A stretch of 64,000 nt of DNA from Brasenia schreberi. Lineage: Eukaryota; Streptophyta; Magnoliopsida; Nymphaeales; Cabombaceae. The notes below the pieces were generated by a model. That model was not told the DNA's origin and searched no databases. It saw only the letters and a program-made list of their open reading frames with translations. Position numbers and translations under genes: made by a program. How positions within the stretch are numbered: position 1 is the stretch's first letter; every line of letters starts with the position of its first letter. Positions 37,301 to 51,100 of the stretch are shown piece after piece. Location: contig JAYKKT010000088.1 of the NCBI GenBank assembly GCA_036023115.1, forward strand, positions 6,347,001-6,411,000. The letters run 5' to 3'.

Positions 37301-40300
37301 CGAAGATCGTTTGAAAAGTGATCATACTAATATCAATTAGCATAGATTGGCATGGTTTACAGAGTGATCATCTCACAAAAGCTTGAGGAAGAAGGCAAGT
37401 CTTGCTCCTATTTTATAGACAAATATTGACATCAATTCACGTGATTATCCAATATGATACCCGAGGTGACAATGTGACAAATATTGACATAAATGATGTT
37501 TTGTCTTGCCATCGTGGAATCCTCGAAGGAACAAAAGCAAAGAGTGAAAACATAAAGAAATACAAAATGATAGGTATGTGCAAAAAGTATATGATTAGAT
37601 ATTTAATATAAGTCATTAATGAGAATTTATGATAATATCAAGTACAATATCATGACACCCTCCAATTGACCTAATCTAATCTCAACATTCCTTGAAGAAT
37701 TCTTTTTAAATTGTCTTAATGTTCCTTGAGTTCACGGTCTAAAGAATCAGGTTGAGCATCCTTCTCAAGAGCTTTGAGGTTGGCCAATATGTATATCTCT
37801 TGTGATTCTTGAGACCCTGTAGCTCCTGCTTTACGAGCGATGGATACTTGAGACTTTACAGAATTGAGATTCATTTGTACTCTAGAAGCTTTAGTGAGCA
37901 GTTTATAACAATGTCGACAAAGGACATCGAGTTGTTCCTCGAGAGATGGAATCTCAGCTTGGAGGGCTGACTTCTTACTCTTGAACTTTGCAATGTGTGA
38001 AGACATCTTTGCTAATTGGGTAGAAACACTACAATGAGTTTCTCCAACAACTTGCCAAGAAAAGAAGCATATACATTCCTAACAGTTGGCTATAAGAGAA
38101 AGTTGGATTTGCGCAAATAATCAATGATTCTTGTAGGTGTCAAGGTGTTCACAAATCTTGACACAAATACACGAAACTTCTTCTACCAATTCTCCAACTC
38201 GAAAGGCAGGTTTGCCTCCTAAAGAGTGTGTATTGGATGCAAACCATGACTTATTGCATTTAGAGTAGAGGTGGTAGAAGGAAGACCCATATTGAATTGA
38301 TTGCTCATAGAAGATGGGATATACTGGAATAAAATGGAAGAAGATCCATCTAACATAGAAGGTGTGCTTGAGTTTGGGATTCCCTACTCAGAATGCTACG
38401 AAGATTGGTTGATGCGAGGTTTAGAGAGATGAGGCTCTCTTGTGAGCAACCTAGAGTATAGAGTCTTAGATATCATCAGCTAGATCCTCTATTAAGATGG
38501 GCTCAGAGGGAATACTCAATACCCTTAATTGTGTCTTCCTCCTAGTAGCCTTGATCGAGGAACTGCATTTCAAAGCCCTTTTTCATAGTAGAGGAGGAGA
38601 AGATAATAGGTTTGAAGGATCAACTAAAGAAAATGGAGAATGTTGAATCGGATGCTTGCATTGAAACTTAGGGTTATTAGTGATGTTCATATCTATGCGA
38701 TAATCTACAAGTCTTGATCGATACTCATCAATCGGAACCCTTAGTCATATCCTCGTGGAGTCCGGCCCACTAGGAAGAAATATTGGGAGTCTCCCCGACT
38801 AAGTGTATAATTCTGGAAATTGAAAGGTAGATCCTTGCTGATCTTCATCAACCAACAAACCTATGATGGTTGGGAAGCCCTATCAAAACTTCAATTGATG
38901 AGCAAAGGCAATGAGGAAGATATTGTGAAATAGTTATCAAATTGGATTTGGATAATAAGGAGGCACCACAAAACAAGAATGTGGATGATTGAGAGAAGGC
39001 CCTCAACATCCCAATTTTAGAGAGGTTTTTCATAAATACTATTGCAGAGAATAACTCAAGTGAATTGAAATATGAAAAAAGTTACATCATCAAGACTGAT
39101 AGACTACAACCAAATAATAATATCTATAAGAGATATAGAGACTGAAGTGAGGCTTAAAGTGGGCCCTAACATATTGATGATGCCTCCCACAAAGTGTGTA
39201 GACCTACCACTCCAAAGAGACTTGAGAGCATACTTTGTTGAGTAGTAAACCATGACCTGAAAGAAAGGTGCAATTGATAGCTTCATACTAGATATGATTA
39301 CAAAAATATACCATGTATATTCACCATTGACTTTGTTTCCATAAACTCATGCAACAAAATAGTAGAACCACAATAATAAGAAAGCATATTGTTCTTCATT
39401 CACTATTGTTCTGGTACCGAAATATCAATGGATGAAATCAGCCCAAGAAAGTTGTAAGGCAAACTTGAGGGAATTAAAGTCTCAGTCAACCAATAAAATA
39501 GGATCAATACCATGGACTAGAAGACTCATGATTGCTAGAACATCCAAAATAGTGGGGACATTATCCCAAAAGAGAATTGAAAGTGATTGTGATAGGAAAC
39601 CTTGAAAGATAAGAAGGAATAGAGGAGGTGACCATCAAATTGTATGGCCAAATAAGAGAATACGATGAGATCATGAATGTCTCATTGTATTTAGAGATAT
39701 CAATTTTGGTCCCTAACCCGATCTACCTAATCAGTGTATATCAGATAATGTATATCTGATTGGCCATAGGCCAAGAGAGAATACAATTTGGGTAGCGAGA
39801 TGTTATGAAATCATCACGAGTCAATGACAGTTTACCAAGATCAAAATTGGCAAGGCCAATGGTTTATTCTATAGTAAGAGGGAGGACAAAGTTCAAGAAG
39901 GAAGCCATATGAGCAGGAATACAAAGAATTCTCAAGAAAATGTGGAAAAAAGCATGAGAAGTAAAAAGGACTTCTGTCCTTATAAATCCCAAATGTATTC
40001 TAAAGGAAACAAAATTTTAGTACTTGTTCAACATGCGACCAATATTAGTATGACTCATGCTCTCGATAACTACAAACATAGAGTCGTAAGGGACATGTGT
40101 TGATGCTTAAAAATGTAGAAGGATACCTAGCAGAGATTGAGGAGCCTCGAAAAGAAAGGGGCACCTGATATGAATCTAGAAACCCCAACTAGTGAAACAA
40201 GTAAATCGGATCCTTCACTCTTATGAATCATGAAGAACGAAGGGGCCGTGGGGTTATTTAGCATGTTCCAATTGATATGGCGGTCAAAAGAAGGCAACAA
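34400..40300 (-). other. Unclassified repeat with broken minus-strand frames
   Basis: Several long but disconnected minus-strand open stretches (36301-35957, 35918-35712, 35205-34981, 38006-37716, 39286-39104) suggest an old protein-coding mobile element. The 38006-37716 stretch is predicted coiled coil by eye, with heptad-like Leu/Ile spacing and many Lys/Glu/Gln. I do not recognise a catalytic domain. A plant-mobile-domain type element is one possibility. The RTE LINE at 36284-36778 interrupts it. Confidence 0.35.
36284..36778 (-). mobile_element. RTE-type LINE, 5'-truncated
   Basis: A 495-bp insertion with a 19-bp target duplication, AAAGAAGGTATTCAAGAAA, at 36265-36283 and 36779-36797. 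On the minus strand a long open stretch encodes the C-terminal part of the RTE protein ([45 protein letters not shown], then RGRGRP). It ends in the family tail CCTCGTCTAGTATGGGAAAA and (GTT)n. It is the best preserved RTE copy in the window. Confidence 0.9.
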
Positions 40301-42100
40301 CAAAGAAGTGGAGAGTTATTGAAAATCATGCCTAAAATAGGCTGACACACTCTACCATTTCAAAGAAAGTCTATAAATAACAATTGTAATAGTCTATTGA
40401 TCAATCAATACTATCACAGTCCTTACTTTCTTGTTTTTATTAGCTATAAATTAATATTCTTGATGCCTTCTCAAGCATATCGAGTGCTCTTCTCCTTCAC
40501 ATGACCTCAATAATAGACAGAATACGCACAGTCAGATTCCTCAGGACCCATTCTACATCTTCAAGCCTTATCCATTTTCCTCGAGAATGAGGATTAGAGT
40601 TCTCCTGCATGTCCCCGTACTCTCTTCCATTCCAACACATTTACGACTTGCCACCCAAGTTGAGTCGATACTTTTGGCAACGACAACACAGTCCTTGGAT
40701 GAAGACTTTAGCTATAGAGAATATGCTTATATTGCTTAAAACACTTGCATACCATTGCAAATGACTCATGCATATAAACATACACGAGGAGTTATTTTTA
40801 AGCTATTGGCTTTACTAGTTTCAAGCTTGACCACACAACCATACGGATTTGACTAACCTAGCTTAGAACTTATAAAACTATTATTGGTAATTTCAATTCT
40901 TAATTCCATATATATTTCTCATGGAAGTAATTAAAATACTAAATACCACATATATTGCTCATGCATTGCAAGACCCAAAGTTTAACCTCTAATAATTCAA
41001 CCTAGATATAATTAAGACACTTGAAAAATCAACTTTGTTTCTCATCTCATATCTCTATATATATACATATACATGTGTGTATATGGAGACGAGAAATCCC
41101 GGAAATCTGCTCCCAAGGTCTCTTCTTTCATCACCGTTATGAATGCTACTTTGATGTGTTGGTGTTTGTCTTCACGAGGTCAAACAAGTGGACTGTGTTC
41201 CAAAACTTGAAGTATGCGAGCGTGACATAAGTAGGGTGACGGCCTGCATTGTTTAGAAAGACAGCAAGAAGGCTAAGCGCATCTTGATTCAGCTCATAGG
41301 AGCTCGCCAATTTTGATGAGCCACAATCAGTTGAGCTCCGTTGGCTCCGTCGCCAGGTTGTAGTGGGTTTCAGTTCAACCCTCTTAGTTGATCACCCAGC
41401 GAGGTAGAATTATAGTTGGGCTCCGTTGGCTACAGTTCCACAAATTAAGATCTTAAAGTTTCAAGGTTCAGAGTTAAAAGCATGTCGAAATGAACAGATT
41501 TGACAAAGAGTTGGTCAATGATGCTGAAGCATGTACTTGTTTTGAGTGCCTATTTATTTTCTGTTGATATCTATGTATTGATCACAGGTCGAAACATGAT
41601 TAGAGCACATATTTCTCTAACTTATTATGACTGCTGTTAACATGAATCCTTCTCTCGATTTTCACGATAGCTATTGCAGACAGCATCCACCAAAACAATT
41701 AGGAATACAGAGGGAAGAAATTAGACATGCAAGTCAGTCCAGGTTCTTATTCAAATTCGAACAGATTTCGGTTTTTCAGGTTTACAAGATCAAAAGGCTT
41801 GTTCTTATTAAGCCTGCGAAAGAATTAAGCACATAAAAACTGCGAAGATCAGGTTACAACTTCAATCCTCAAATAAATTTTATCCTCTTGGAGTAACCAA
41901 GACAATGGTCTACTCAAAGGATACCCTGAAGACCTTATAAGTGAAGCATCATAGGGCAAATCTGCCGATATTAGGAAATTGTTAGCTTGGAAGCTTTGAA
42001 TTCTGATGTGTGGGTTTGACTTTTTTCCGCATGTGTCATGCCTGCCTAATGCCTTCAAAGACTGCTAAAGCTTTAATATAACAAAATATTCATAGTGCAG
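40300..42100. other. Intergenic flank and 3' side of the NDUFAF2-like gene
   Basis: The stretch at 40340-40690 has a TATA-like GTCTATAAATAAC, polyadenylation-like AT-rich DNA and TTTTGGCAACGACAAC, which together resemble an LTR end followed by a primer-binding site. I found no partner copy. The part next to 42103 probably includes the 3' untranslated region. Confidence 0.3.
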
Positions 42101-42102
42101 CC

Positions 42103-45100
42103 TCATGATGGTGGCTGCCATGCTCCTGGCTTGAAGGTTGCACCACTCCCAGTAGGTTCTGAAGTCCTGAAATAAGTAAATTTGTGTGATATTACGAAGT
42201 TTAGATGACCAAGCATGTTAACCAACATAAGAATGAGTAGAACAGTGTGCTACTCTTAATGAATTATTATGTTATTGAGAGCAAGAATAAAGCACAAAAT
42301 AAAATAAAGAAAGGAAGGTAGAAATCATACAAATATATAAGCATCGTAGTAAACAGATATACCCAACAAATTGAGTCCGTCGGGTGTACTGGAGCAGAAT
42401 CAAGTTAGGACACCAGGCCTTGTTTTCAAAAGGATCCCAGCCTAATTCTTCTCTTAGTGTTACGTTGGGCCAGGTTTGTGTGGACCGAGCTCGGGTCATG
42501 AGTGCGCTAGCTCGATCCCATTGTAGGCCCTTTTTAGAAGCACACCAGCATGTAATTTGTTGTTTTGAATCTAAGAAGTATTTAGGGAATATCATCCAAG
42601 TATGAAATTGAAGCATCCTGTGACATTTCATCATTTCTACTGACGCTGGAAGGAAACCCCTGGCACAAATAAGGCGAGTTCAAAAATCCCTCAGCAGAAG
42701 CTGTCTCATAGTTAACAAAGCCTTTTCCCATACTAGACGGGGTCCGCTATGCTCATAATTTTTGTAATCCATGTTATAAAATCCGAGTTAAGATCCAAGA
42801 AAATCCAATCCGGTATTACTTTTCCAGACAAGCATGGTGTTCAACATTCCCCTTGTTCTAACAAGATATCTTCTATTTAAGCAAACTGGCTTGAATTCAG
42901 CACCAGACCCTATGAAGATGACCATAGGTTTGGGATGGATCTCTTGTGAGTCAAATAAGTGAAGTTTGAACGAGGCATCTGAGGCTGGGGTTGTGAATGC
43001 ATATGGAAAATAGAAAACCACAGGAATCCACGAAGTGCTCCAATATGAAATCTATGTGCATGTGTCTGTGCGAGCCAAATGATTATCATCAGTCATTAAT
43101 GTTATAAAAGAGCATGCAAAAGGCAAAATGTGAAGACAATGTTTCATCATACAAACACAGCAATTGCTACTTTTAAGTTCGACCTTTTCGTTTGTGTATA
43201 CCACATACATTATGCAGTTGACTGAAATTTGTGCCTTGATATCGACTGCATGCGTTCAAGAAGCAACAAAAACTTGTTTATCGAATAATGAGAAAAATGT
43301 AGCATACTTTGGTACTGATGAAGCTTTGGGATGAGAAGCTTCAGCATCAATTGCATCAGATTTCCTACAAGCATGCAACAAGAGCATTAATTTAGTTATA
43401 CTGTAAATGTGGTTAGATTGTTGTCACGTTGAAAAGAAAAGATCAAGTAGATCTTAACAATGATTTGCACACATCAAGCAGTATCAGCCGCTTAAATTCA
43501 AATATGTGCTTTTACTATATGAAAACAAGGTTTGGGTAGTATCTTTTAGTTCGATCTTATCACTAAGGATGTAGAGCATAGGCCAGGCATAGCCACGATT
43601 GAGAATTTGGTTCAATTCTTGGTACCACATCTTAATGGACATCTGTCAGCTATAGTGAGAGCTCAATTACGTAGCCAGTCTGAAGCCCCAATAAAGAAGG
43701 AGGTTTCCATTGTGTAGCTGACAGGCTATCTAAAATTTGGTTGGATCTTTTCAGCACCAATACACCGGATCCTGTTAGAACTTAAAAATCAAGCATGCTC
43801 GGACAAGAATCGTACTAGGACCTGGACCTTCTAAAAGGTCCTTGTGTTGCATGCTCCAGCCAACCTGATTTAGCATAGAAAATGGCTTTATTAGGGCAGG
43901 TTGTGTGAGTGCATGCATACATGTATGGTGAGCATGCATGTGCACGTCCGTGCATCTGTGTATGCAAGTGTGCATGCATGTGCCTGTGGTGTATATGTGT
44001 GTTTGTGCGGAATCTCAGGAAACCCATTTCCAAAGTACAGCAGTATATCCCCAATGAGGAAAATCGGAAAGGTGTGAGCAAACTTCTTTGAGTTTGCCTG
44101 GTAATACAAGGCCTAGAGGGCATATATTGAAATATGCAATCTGCAAACAACAATATGTCCACCTTAGAATTTCTGTCAATCCATCCACCGCATCTGATTC
44201 CTTGCTCGGGGTATCACCTTGTAAGTAGCAGAAACCAGGTTAGTCGTCACATATCCAGCAAATTGTAGCTCAACATATGACAAAGAAACTGCAGAAAAGT
44301 ATAAGCACAGAACTGCATGACATATAGAAACCTACACAGTAAAAAAGAAAGAATCGATAAAAGGTTCCATCCTCCTACATACAGAAGGCAAAGTTTCACC
44401 AAATAAGAAAAGGATTTCATCTACCAAGCAATATGAGACCAGTGTAGGATAAGTTCTGAGGAAAACAAACATAAGATATTCAGAATTACAAATATTTTCA
44501 GAATAAGAACAGTTATACAGATAATGAAATGAAAGAAATAGTAAAACTTTTCAATACATGCACAAGAACCATTGGAAAAGGTATTGATACAGATGAAAAC
44601 CATTATTGTCATATTATTCAATTTACTGAAGACTTTCACAAGCACATATTCATTCCCAATATGATGCACTGGAAGGGGGGGCAGGCAAGACCAGTCAATT
44701 ACTTTAAACTAAGAAACAGGATCAGTTTTAGACCACGACAAATTACCATATAAAAGAAACACAGAACTACCAAAGCGCAAAAGCTGCAAAATACCAACCA
44801 CATTACAGAAATATATCCAAATACTTCATTTTCTCTCTGACTAAGGTACTCATCCTAAGTGATTCCCGAGTCAAGCTTAAGCCTAGCTAGAATTCGAGGC
44901 TTAGGCAGGAGCTTTGGCTGGGTGTTAACTATTTAATTTCATCAAGGTGCAATAGCATTCCCCAATGGACACAGGTGGACCCAGATGCTTAAGGAGGAAC
45001 CTTAGTTGGAATAATATTTAAATTGCAACAATCATACAAGGAGGAAAGAAGCAAAGCTTCTCAAAGTATCACCGGTTCAAGAATACAGAGTGGATGAAAT

Positions 45101-48100
45101 ATGCCCTAAAAAGAAAGTAATCACCAAAATGTAAAAGAATTCAATGCAACAACTCGAGGAAAAATACTGGTAAAAGCAAATAATTGAGTACCATGTCCTC
45201 GATAAATAAGTTGATATGTAAAGTTTATTCCATAATTAAGACTCAAACTTCAAAGGTCACCTATAATACGTGATACTCAACTTTCAAAAGAACTTCTAAT
45301 CTTGTTGTGAACGGAATGCAAGTACTCATGAAAACAACAAAATAGCCTTCACTCTTAAGTTTTTGAAGCTTTCAGCATAAAGCTTTTATAGTTATTATTC
45401 TGAAAAGTTCAAAGCGGATAATTAAAATGAGGCATCAGTAGATCAATGTACCACCAACTGTCACTGCAGATGTTGATTTCCTCAGAAGGTAAGAGCTCAT
45501 GAGAGACAATTTCAGAGTCGAAGAACAGGTCCTAAAGCTTAAACTGTAACTGGTCCCAAAGTTTTGGAGAGTCAATTTAGGTTGAGAAATAATATCTCTT
45601 AGATGATTAGTGTCCTATAATTCATGGCGCAAAAATAAGTCCTCCCAATGCATATAGGTATCTGGAGCAGAAACCAAAAATTTCACATCAAATGAAAGAA
45701 TATCATGCAGGCAAAAACATCTTTCTGGCATTAAATACACAGGAGTTACTTAAGACCTAAATAATCTTCATGATCTATTGATAAGCATAAGTTGCAAAAA
45801 CAATCAAACATACAAAAGGATTGATCAAGTAACAAGAGGTATACCACTGGTTTGATCAGCAGAAGCATCACGAAACTGTTTGATGAAGCTTTGCAGATCT
45901 GGAGCCCCAACTTTGACTGATCCAAGCATAATATAGTAACATACATGTATCATTTAGCAATGTGAAATGAGATATAAATATTGTTATACTGAAAAACCTG
46001 CGAAGTTTCAAAAGAAAGCGAACACTATGATATCACAAACTATGAATCCACTTCTCTGCATATACTATATATGCTACATGTGCCTGCTTCGAGGTCAAAC
46101 GAAGAGGTGCCATCATCGACAAATGACATTATATGGCATATGTTTTACCATCAAATCTACAAAGGCACAAAAAGAAAAGGAGGGATTAAAATTTCATGAG
46201 ATGAAAGAATCACCAAGACCATGGCATAGAGGACTTGGCACAACTGCCATGACATCTTCATTGAACCGCAGAAAGACCCTCAGCAAACAACTGTCATCTT
46301 GATGTAAAGAGTCGATTTGAATGAATGGAGAATTGAAGTACTTTGAAACACTTTTAACTTGGATTGACTTGTAATGACTGCTCAATGTGCATATGTCCAA
46401 ACCACGTTGAAAGCATCCTTCTAATTTCATCTTCTATTAGCGTCACACCAACAGTCTCTCTAACAGTCTCATCATCAAGCCAGTCTTTCCTTTTACGGTA
46501 CATAACCATCTCAACATCTTCAGTTCGGCCACTAGTATCTTCTGCACATGTCAATGGGTGCTACCCAACAGTCAACACAATTTGTTGATCTTACTGCTTT
46601 CTTTCACGACAAGGTACAAAAGGAACAATTATGTTATGCTTGTGTTCGGCTGAAGGAAATTAAGAATTACAATCCTAGTTGATCTAAGCTCAAGCTAGGA
46701 CAAGATCAGGCAAGGTAAGGTTGAAAACTACAAGGCTTGAAATCATGGATATTATCATGTTTATTTTCAGCTCCGCCCAAGGGATCACCCTTGCATGGCT
46801 GGTCCCAAGCCTGGATAAAGGAGGAGGGTTGTGTTAGGCTTTTGACAGCCAGCATAAAACTTTATCGGACTTAGCATGGATTCTACAAAAAAAATAAAGA
46901 ATCCATGTAGCCGACCCCATCTAGTATGGGAAAAGGCTTAGTTGTAGTAGTTGTAGTTGTAGTAGTATTTTCATAAATATCAACATTACATATTGTGGTT
47001 TCCGCACTTGCTATTCACTAAAGGTTACAATTAACTTGTACTATTCTTTATCATGAACTTTGGTGATCTCATTCTATGATTATGTATTGACACTTAGTGC
47101 AAGATAACTATTTGATTTTAATCAAAAGTTAGTAGGTCCCTCTATCTATTTACTTACATATGCAGCCATGTCCTGGTCACATTTCTCGCCTTGTTGTATA
47201 TGATACTTCATACGGTCTTTGATACAAAAACCTGTGCCAATGTCCAAGTATATAGACTTCCTACTTCCAACAATTTGGATTAAAAGAACTTAAGAAGAAA
47301 GCAGTTAACAGACCATTTAACTTGATACACCAAAATAAAGTAGAGTATTTGATGATTGTAAACTTCATTCTAAAGATTGTCATTCTATTAAAATATAATA
47401 GGGTTGGACCAATAGAACCCATAAGTTTTTGTTTATAATCATGTCCTAGCGGACCCAGACCACCAAGGCCACACCATCAGCACCAGGGTCACCAGGAGGC
47501 CCCAACGGCTACTTTACTCTAGCTATTGGACTATCTTCAGCAACCAACAGATTAATGCTACTGACTTTTACTCCTCTTTTTCTCTTTATAAATACTTATC
47601 CTATATTCAATAATAGCAAACCTTTTGTGGTTGATTGTATTTGTATGGATTATCTGATTGAATAAAATTTGATTCATGCCTATATTTATAACATGGCATC
47701 AAAGCAAGTTTAGAGTTATTGCAAGCCATTGATGACGTCCGCTTGAACTAGGGACGCTGTCTTTGATGGTAGTGAGCACTTTCTGTTTTCCTTGCTCGAC
47801 GATGTCGTTGTTCTTGATGATGGCAATGACATCTGCACCCCGGATGGACGATGGCAATGTGCTGCTGCTTACTGTCGGAGAGTTGGACGCCATGCTCGCA
47901 AACCCATGTGTTGTATCCTCTGGCAGTGCGGACATGAATCCATGTGCGTTGGCCATGTAGACGATTGTGATGATTTCATCTTTGGTGATTGGAGAGTTGT
48001 GCTTGTTGTAGGCAATGTTGGCGAGAGTCATGCTTGTCGTAGGCGATGTTGGCACGGATGGTGTCATTAAAGAGGAAGAATGACTCTCATCGTCGTTGCT

Positions 48101-51100
48101 CGCTTGCTGGTCTCTCTTTCGAAACAAGCTTCACAAGGCTCTTTGATTCAGTTGTTGTCTATGGAAGACCTTGAGTGAATATGTTTTGCTTCGCCTGCTC
48201 CTCCTGCTCCTCCTGCTTCCATTAGAGGTCTACCTCCCAAACTTCCCAAGGATTTCTTCATCCCCATCTCTCGCCGACGATGATGGATGGTGCAATGACT
48301 CTGGTAATCTTTGTCCCCATTTTCTTATTAGTGGAGAAGAGACAGAAGGTGGCGGTTTGGGTCTTTTCTTTGACAACGATGGATCAACGGCGAGCAGGCG
48401 TCATTCAAGGCGATATTGCTTGAGTGATGATAATGGTAGAGATTGCTTGAGTGACGATAATGGTAGAGATGATGGCTTTGATAAGTGCACGGTGGTGGTA
48501 GGTGGCTAGGGATGATGGGGGTGATAAAGAGGAGGAAGTCATTTTCATGAGAAGGAAAAGAAGGGAAAGAAGAAGAGAGGAGAAAAAGGTGAATAGGATG
48601 AATTGCTTCATCCTGACTCCGCGACCTGGATGGAAATCCTTTAAATGGAGCCCCAACCCTAGCCCCATTTCCCCCGCTCCACCTCCTCCATTGCAGAATC
48701 CAGCCCCTACGCCTCAACGTCGTTGATCGTCTCCATCCTCTCCATCTAAGATCCCGACAACCTCTACCTCGTCTTTAACAAGTTCGACGTCAATGGCAAC
48801 AACCAGATCTCTATCTACAAGTTGGAATCGATGGTCTAGTGCCTTGGGTTCGTTGGAAGAGAAGAGGTGGAGTTGATGACACGAGAGGCCGATATCGATG
48901 GTGATGGGTTTATTAACCTCGAGGAATTCCTGTTGATGAACACGGAGACAGATTCGCCGAAGTGTACGGAAGATCTCTGAAACGCATTCACCATCTTCGA
49001 TCGCGACAATAATGGCTTAATCTCTACAGAGGAGGTCCTCCAGGTGCTCAGGAGCATGGGGGAGAACACCACCCTCTCCTCCTGCAAGAACATTATCCAA
49101 GGGGTTGACACCAACGACGACGATGGCTGATGGCTTTGGGCACCTGGAGACGATGGAGGCAGTGCGACGACAAATGATGATAGAGTGAGAGAGAGATGGT
49201 CTCTCTGTTGAATGCATAAAGAGGGCGTGAGAGAGAGGGCTTCGGTCCTCTATGTTTGGCAAAGAGAGACAGGGAGACGTTTATATGCAGTCGGGTCATG
49301 GGTGTTGGTCCAGGATCCAGGCTCAGTGCTATGTCTAAATCCGATTTGATCTTGTTTGGTATTCATATAGGAGTTAATCCAGGTGTGCTCATTCCAACTT
49401 ATTTATTTTTAATATTTGTTAGATCAATTGTTTGGTGTCTTATTTATAAGATATTTTGTTTATTGTTTGTTAGACAATAAGTCATCTTTGTATGATTAAG
49501 ATCTCTGTATTGTAGATATATGTCATGTTTATTGGCCTTTTGTTGAAGACCTTTGTGATTAAGGTGTTTCTGTTATTGGCTATTGGTTGGAGATAAGTCA
49601 ATGTTGAAAATGCATTTATTGGTATTTTGATAACCTTGTGCTTGATACAAGTATTTAAAAATAATGCATAAAAAGAATTTTGCCTTGAGTATTGACTATT
49701 CATTTCCTATCTTCTGAGTATTTTGTGCGAATGATAAAAATTGCATTCAAAGAATTCTTGTTTTTGAAACAAACATTTTATGTTGAAAAGATTCTTGAAA
49801 AATATTAAGTTGATTATAAATATTTTCGTATATATTTAAAACTTTTTTTTATATCTTAGTGGATTATCTTATTCTTGGAATCATGGAATCATGTTTGAGA
49901 TTGTGAGTTATTTAAGGGCCTTAGACATTTGATAGATTTAGATGGTTTGAGCTTAGCCTTAAAGCTTGTTTGATTTGGATGGTTTGAGTTTAGCCTTAAA
50001 GCTCAGGTTTGAGCTTAACCTTAAAAGTTAAAACTTGTTTGGGTTCAAGTTTGTCCTTAAACAACTTCTTTGAAAACATAGGTTTTCAAGTTTGTAGTGA
50101 TGTGATCATAATACTTTTATTGGAGATTAATCTATAATTTTTGTTGTAGGTATGTCTTAATATAGATCACAAGGTTGAAGCTACGAAAAAGATTTCTACG
50201 GTTGAACATTCTCCTTTTGAAACAATCAGTGTGGGTTCACATATAAAGAATTGGAACAAACTTTCAGTATCCACACCGTAAGTTTGAAAAGGGGTGTTAA
50301 AATATAATAGGGTTAGGTCAATATGACCCATAAAATTTTTTTGTAATCAGGTCCTAGAGGACCCAAACCACTCGAGCCAGACCACGAGGGTCAAACCATC
50401 AACCAATGTTATCCATATTGAACCATATCGTACAATACGGTACGATACATAACGTTACTATATCGCATACAGTAATGTATCGTGTCGTATTGCACGATAC
50501 GCCCAGGGACCGTTTTGGCCGAACATAAACCTACATTTTTGTAGGTTTCTGAGGTCTATTCATGGCTCTCAGCCTTCTTTCGATGGCTCTCCCCATCTTT
50601 GGTGTTCAAGGCTCCAAAAAAAGTGTTCTACGGTGTCCGTGCAAGTCTCTTAACTCTATTGTGGTATATTTTGAGTGTTTTTTAGAATTTTTTTCTTTGT
50701 ATTTATTTTTTTTGGTGTTATTTACATTTTTCTTTTTTTGAATGACAAAATCTGAAGTTATTAAGTGTGTGGATATGATTTTTATTGCATTCATGAAGTG
50801 GGAGACACGTTATTTGAGTGTCATGTAAAGATTAAGGATTTATGAAGTGCTTAAAGTGCTTAATTGTGATGGCAGGAAGGGGTATTAGGGACTTCCAATC
50901 TCGGTCTCATGATCTGGTATGACAGTGGGGTACAACAATTAAGGGTTCCAGATTGAAAATCAAATGCTTGTTTTGTGAGAAGATGATTAGTGGTGGAATT
51001 TCACGACTGAAACACTACCTAGTACGGACTCCTTGCATGAGCAGAGTTAGAAGTTTACTAGAAGGCATTAAATGGTAATGTCTTCAAAAGATTGACAGTA

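Noticed and set aside
43775..44162. His/Cys-rich minus-strand frames
   Set aside because: They translate the TGCATG-type repeat in an intron. Apparent CxHxC patterns come from the repeat.
47699..48717. Long overlapping frames on both strands upstream of the calmodulin-like part
   Set aside because: No family resemblance. Frames open on both strands reflect base composition within the LTR element.
48755..49130. Functional calmodulin-like gene
   Set aside because: Two in-frame stops and a location inside a dead LTR element argue for a remnant.
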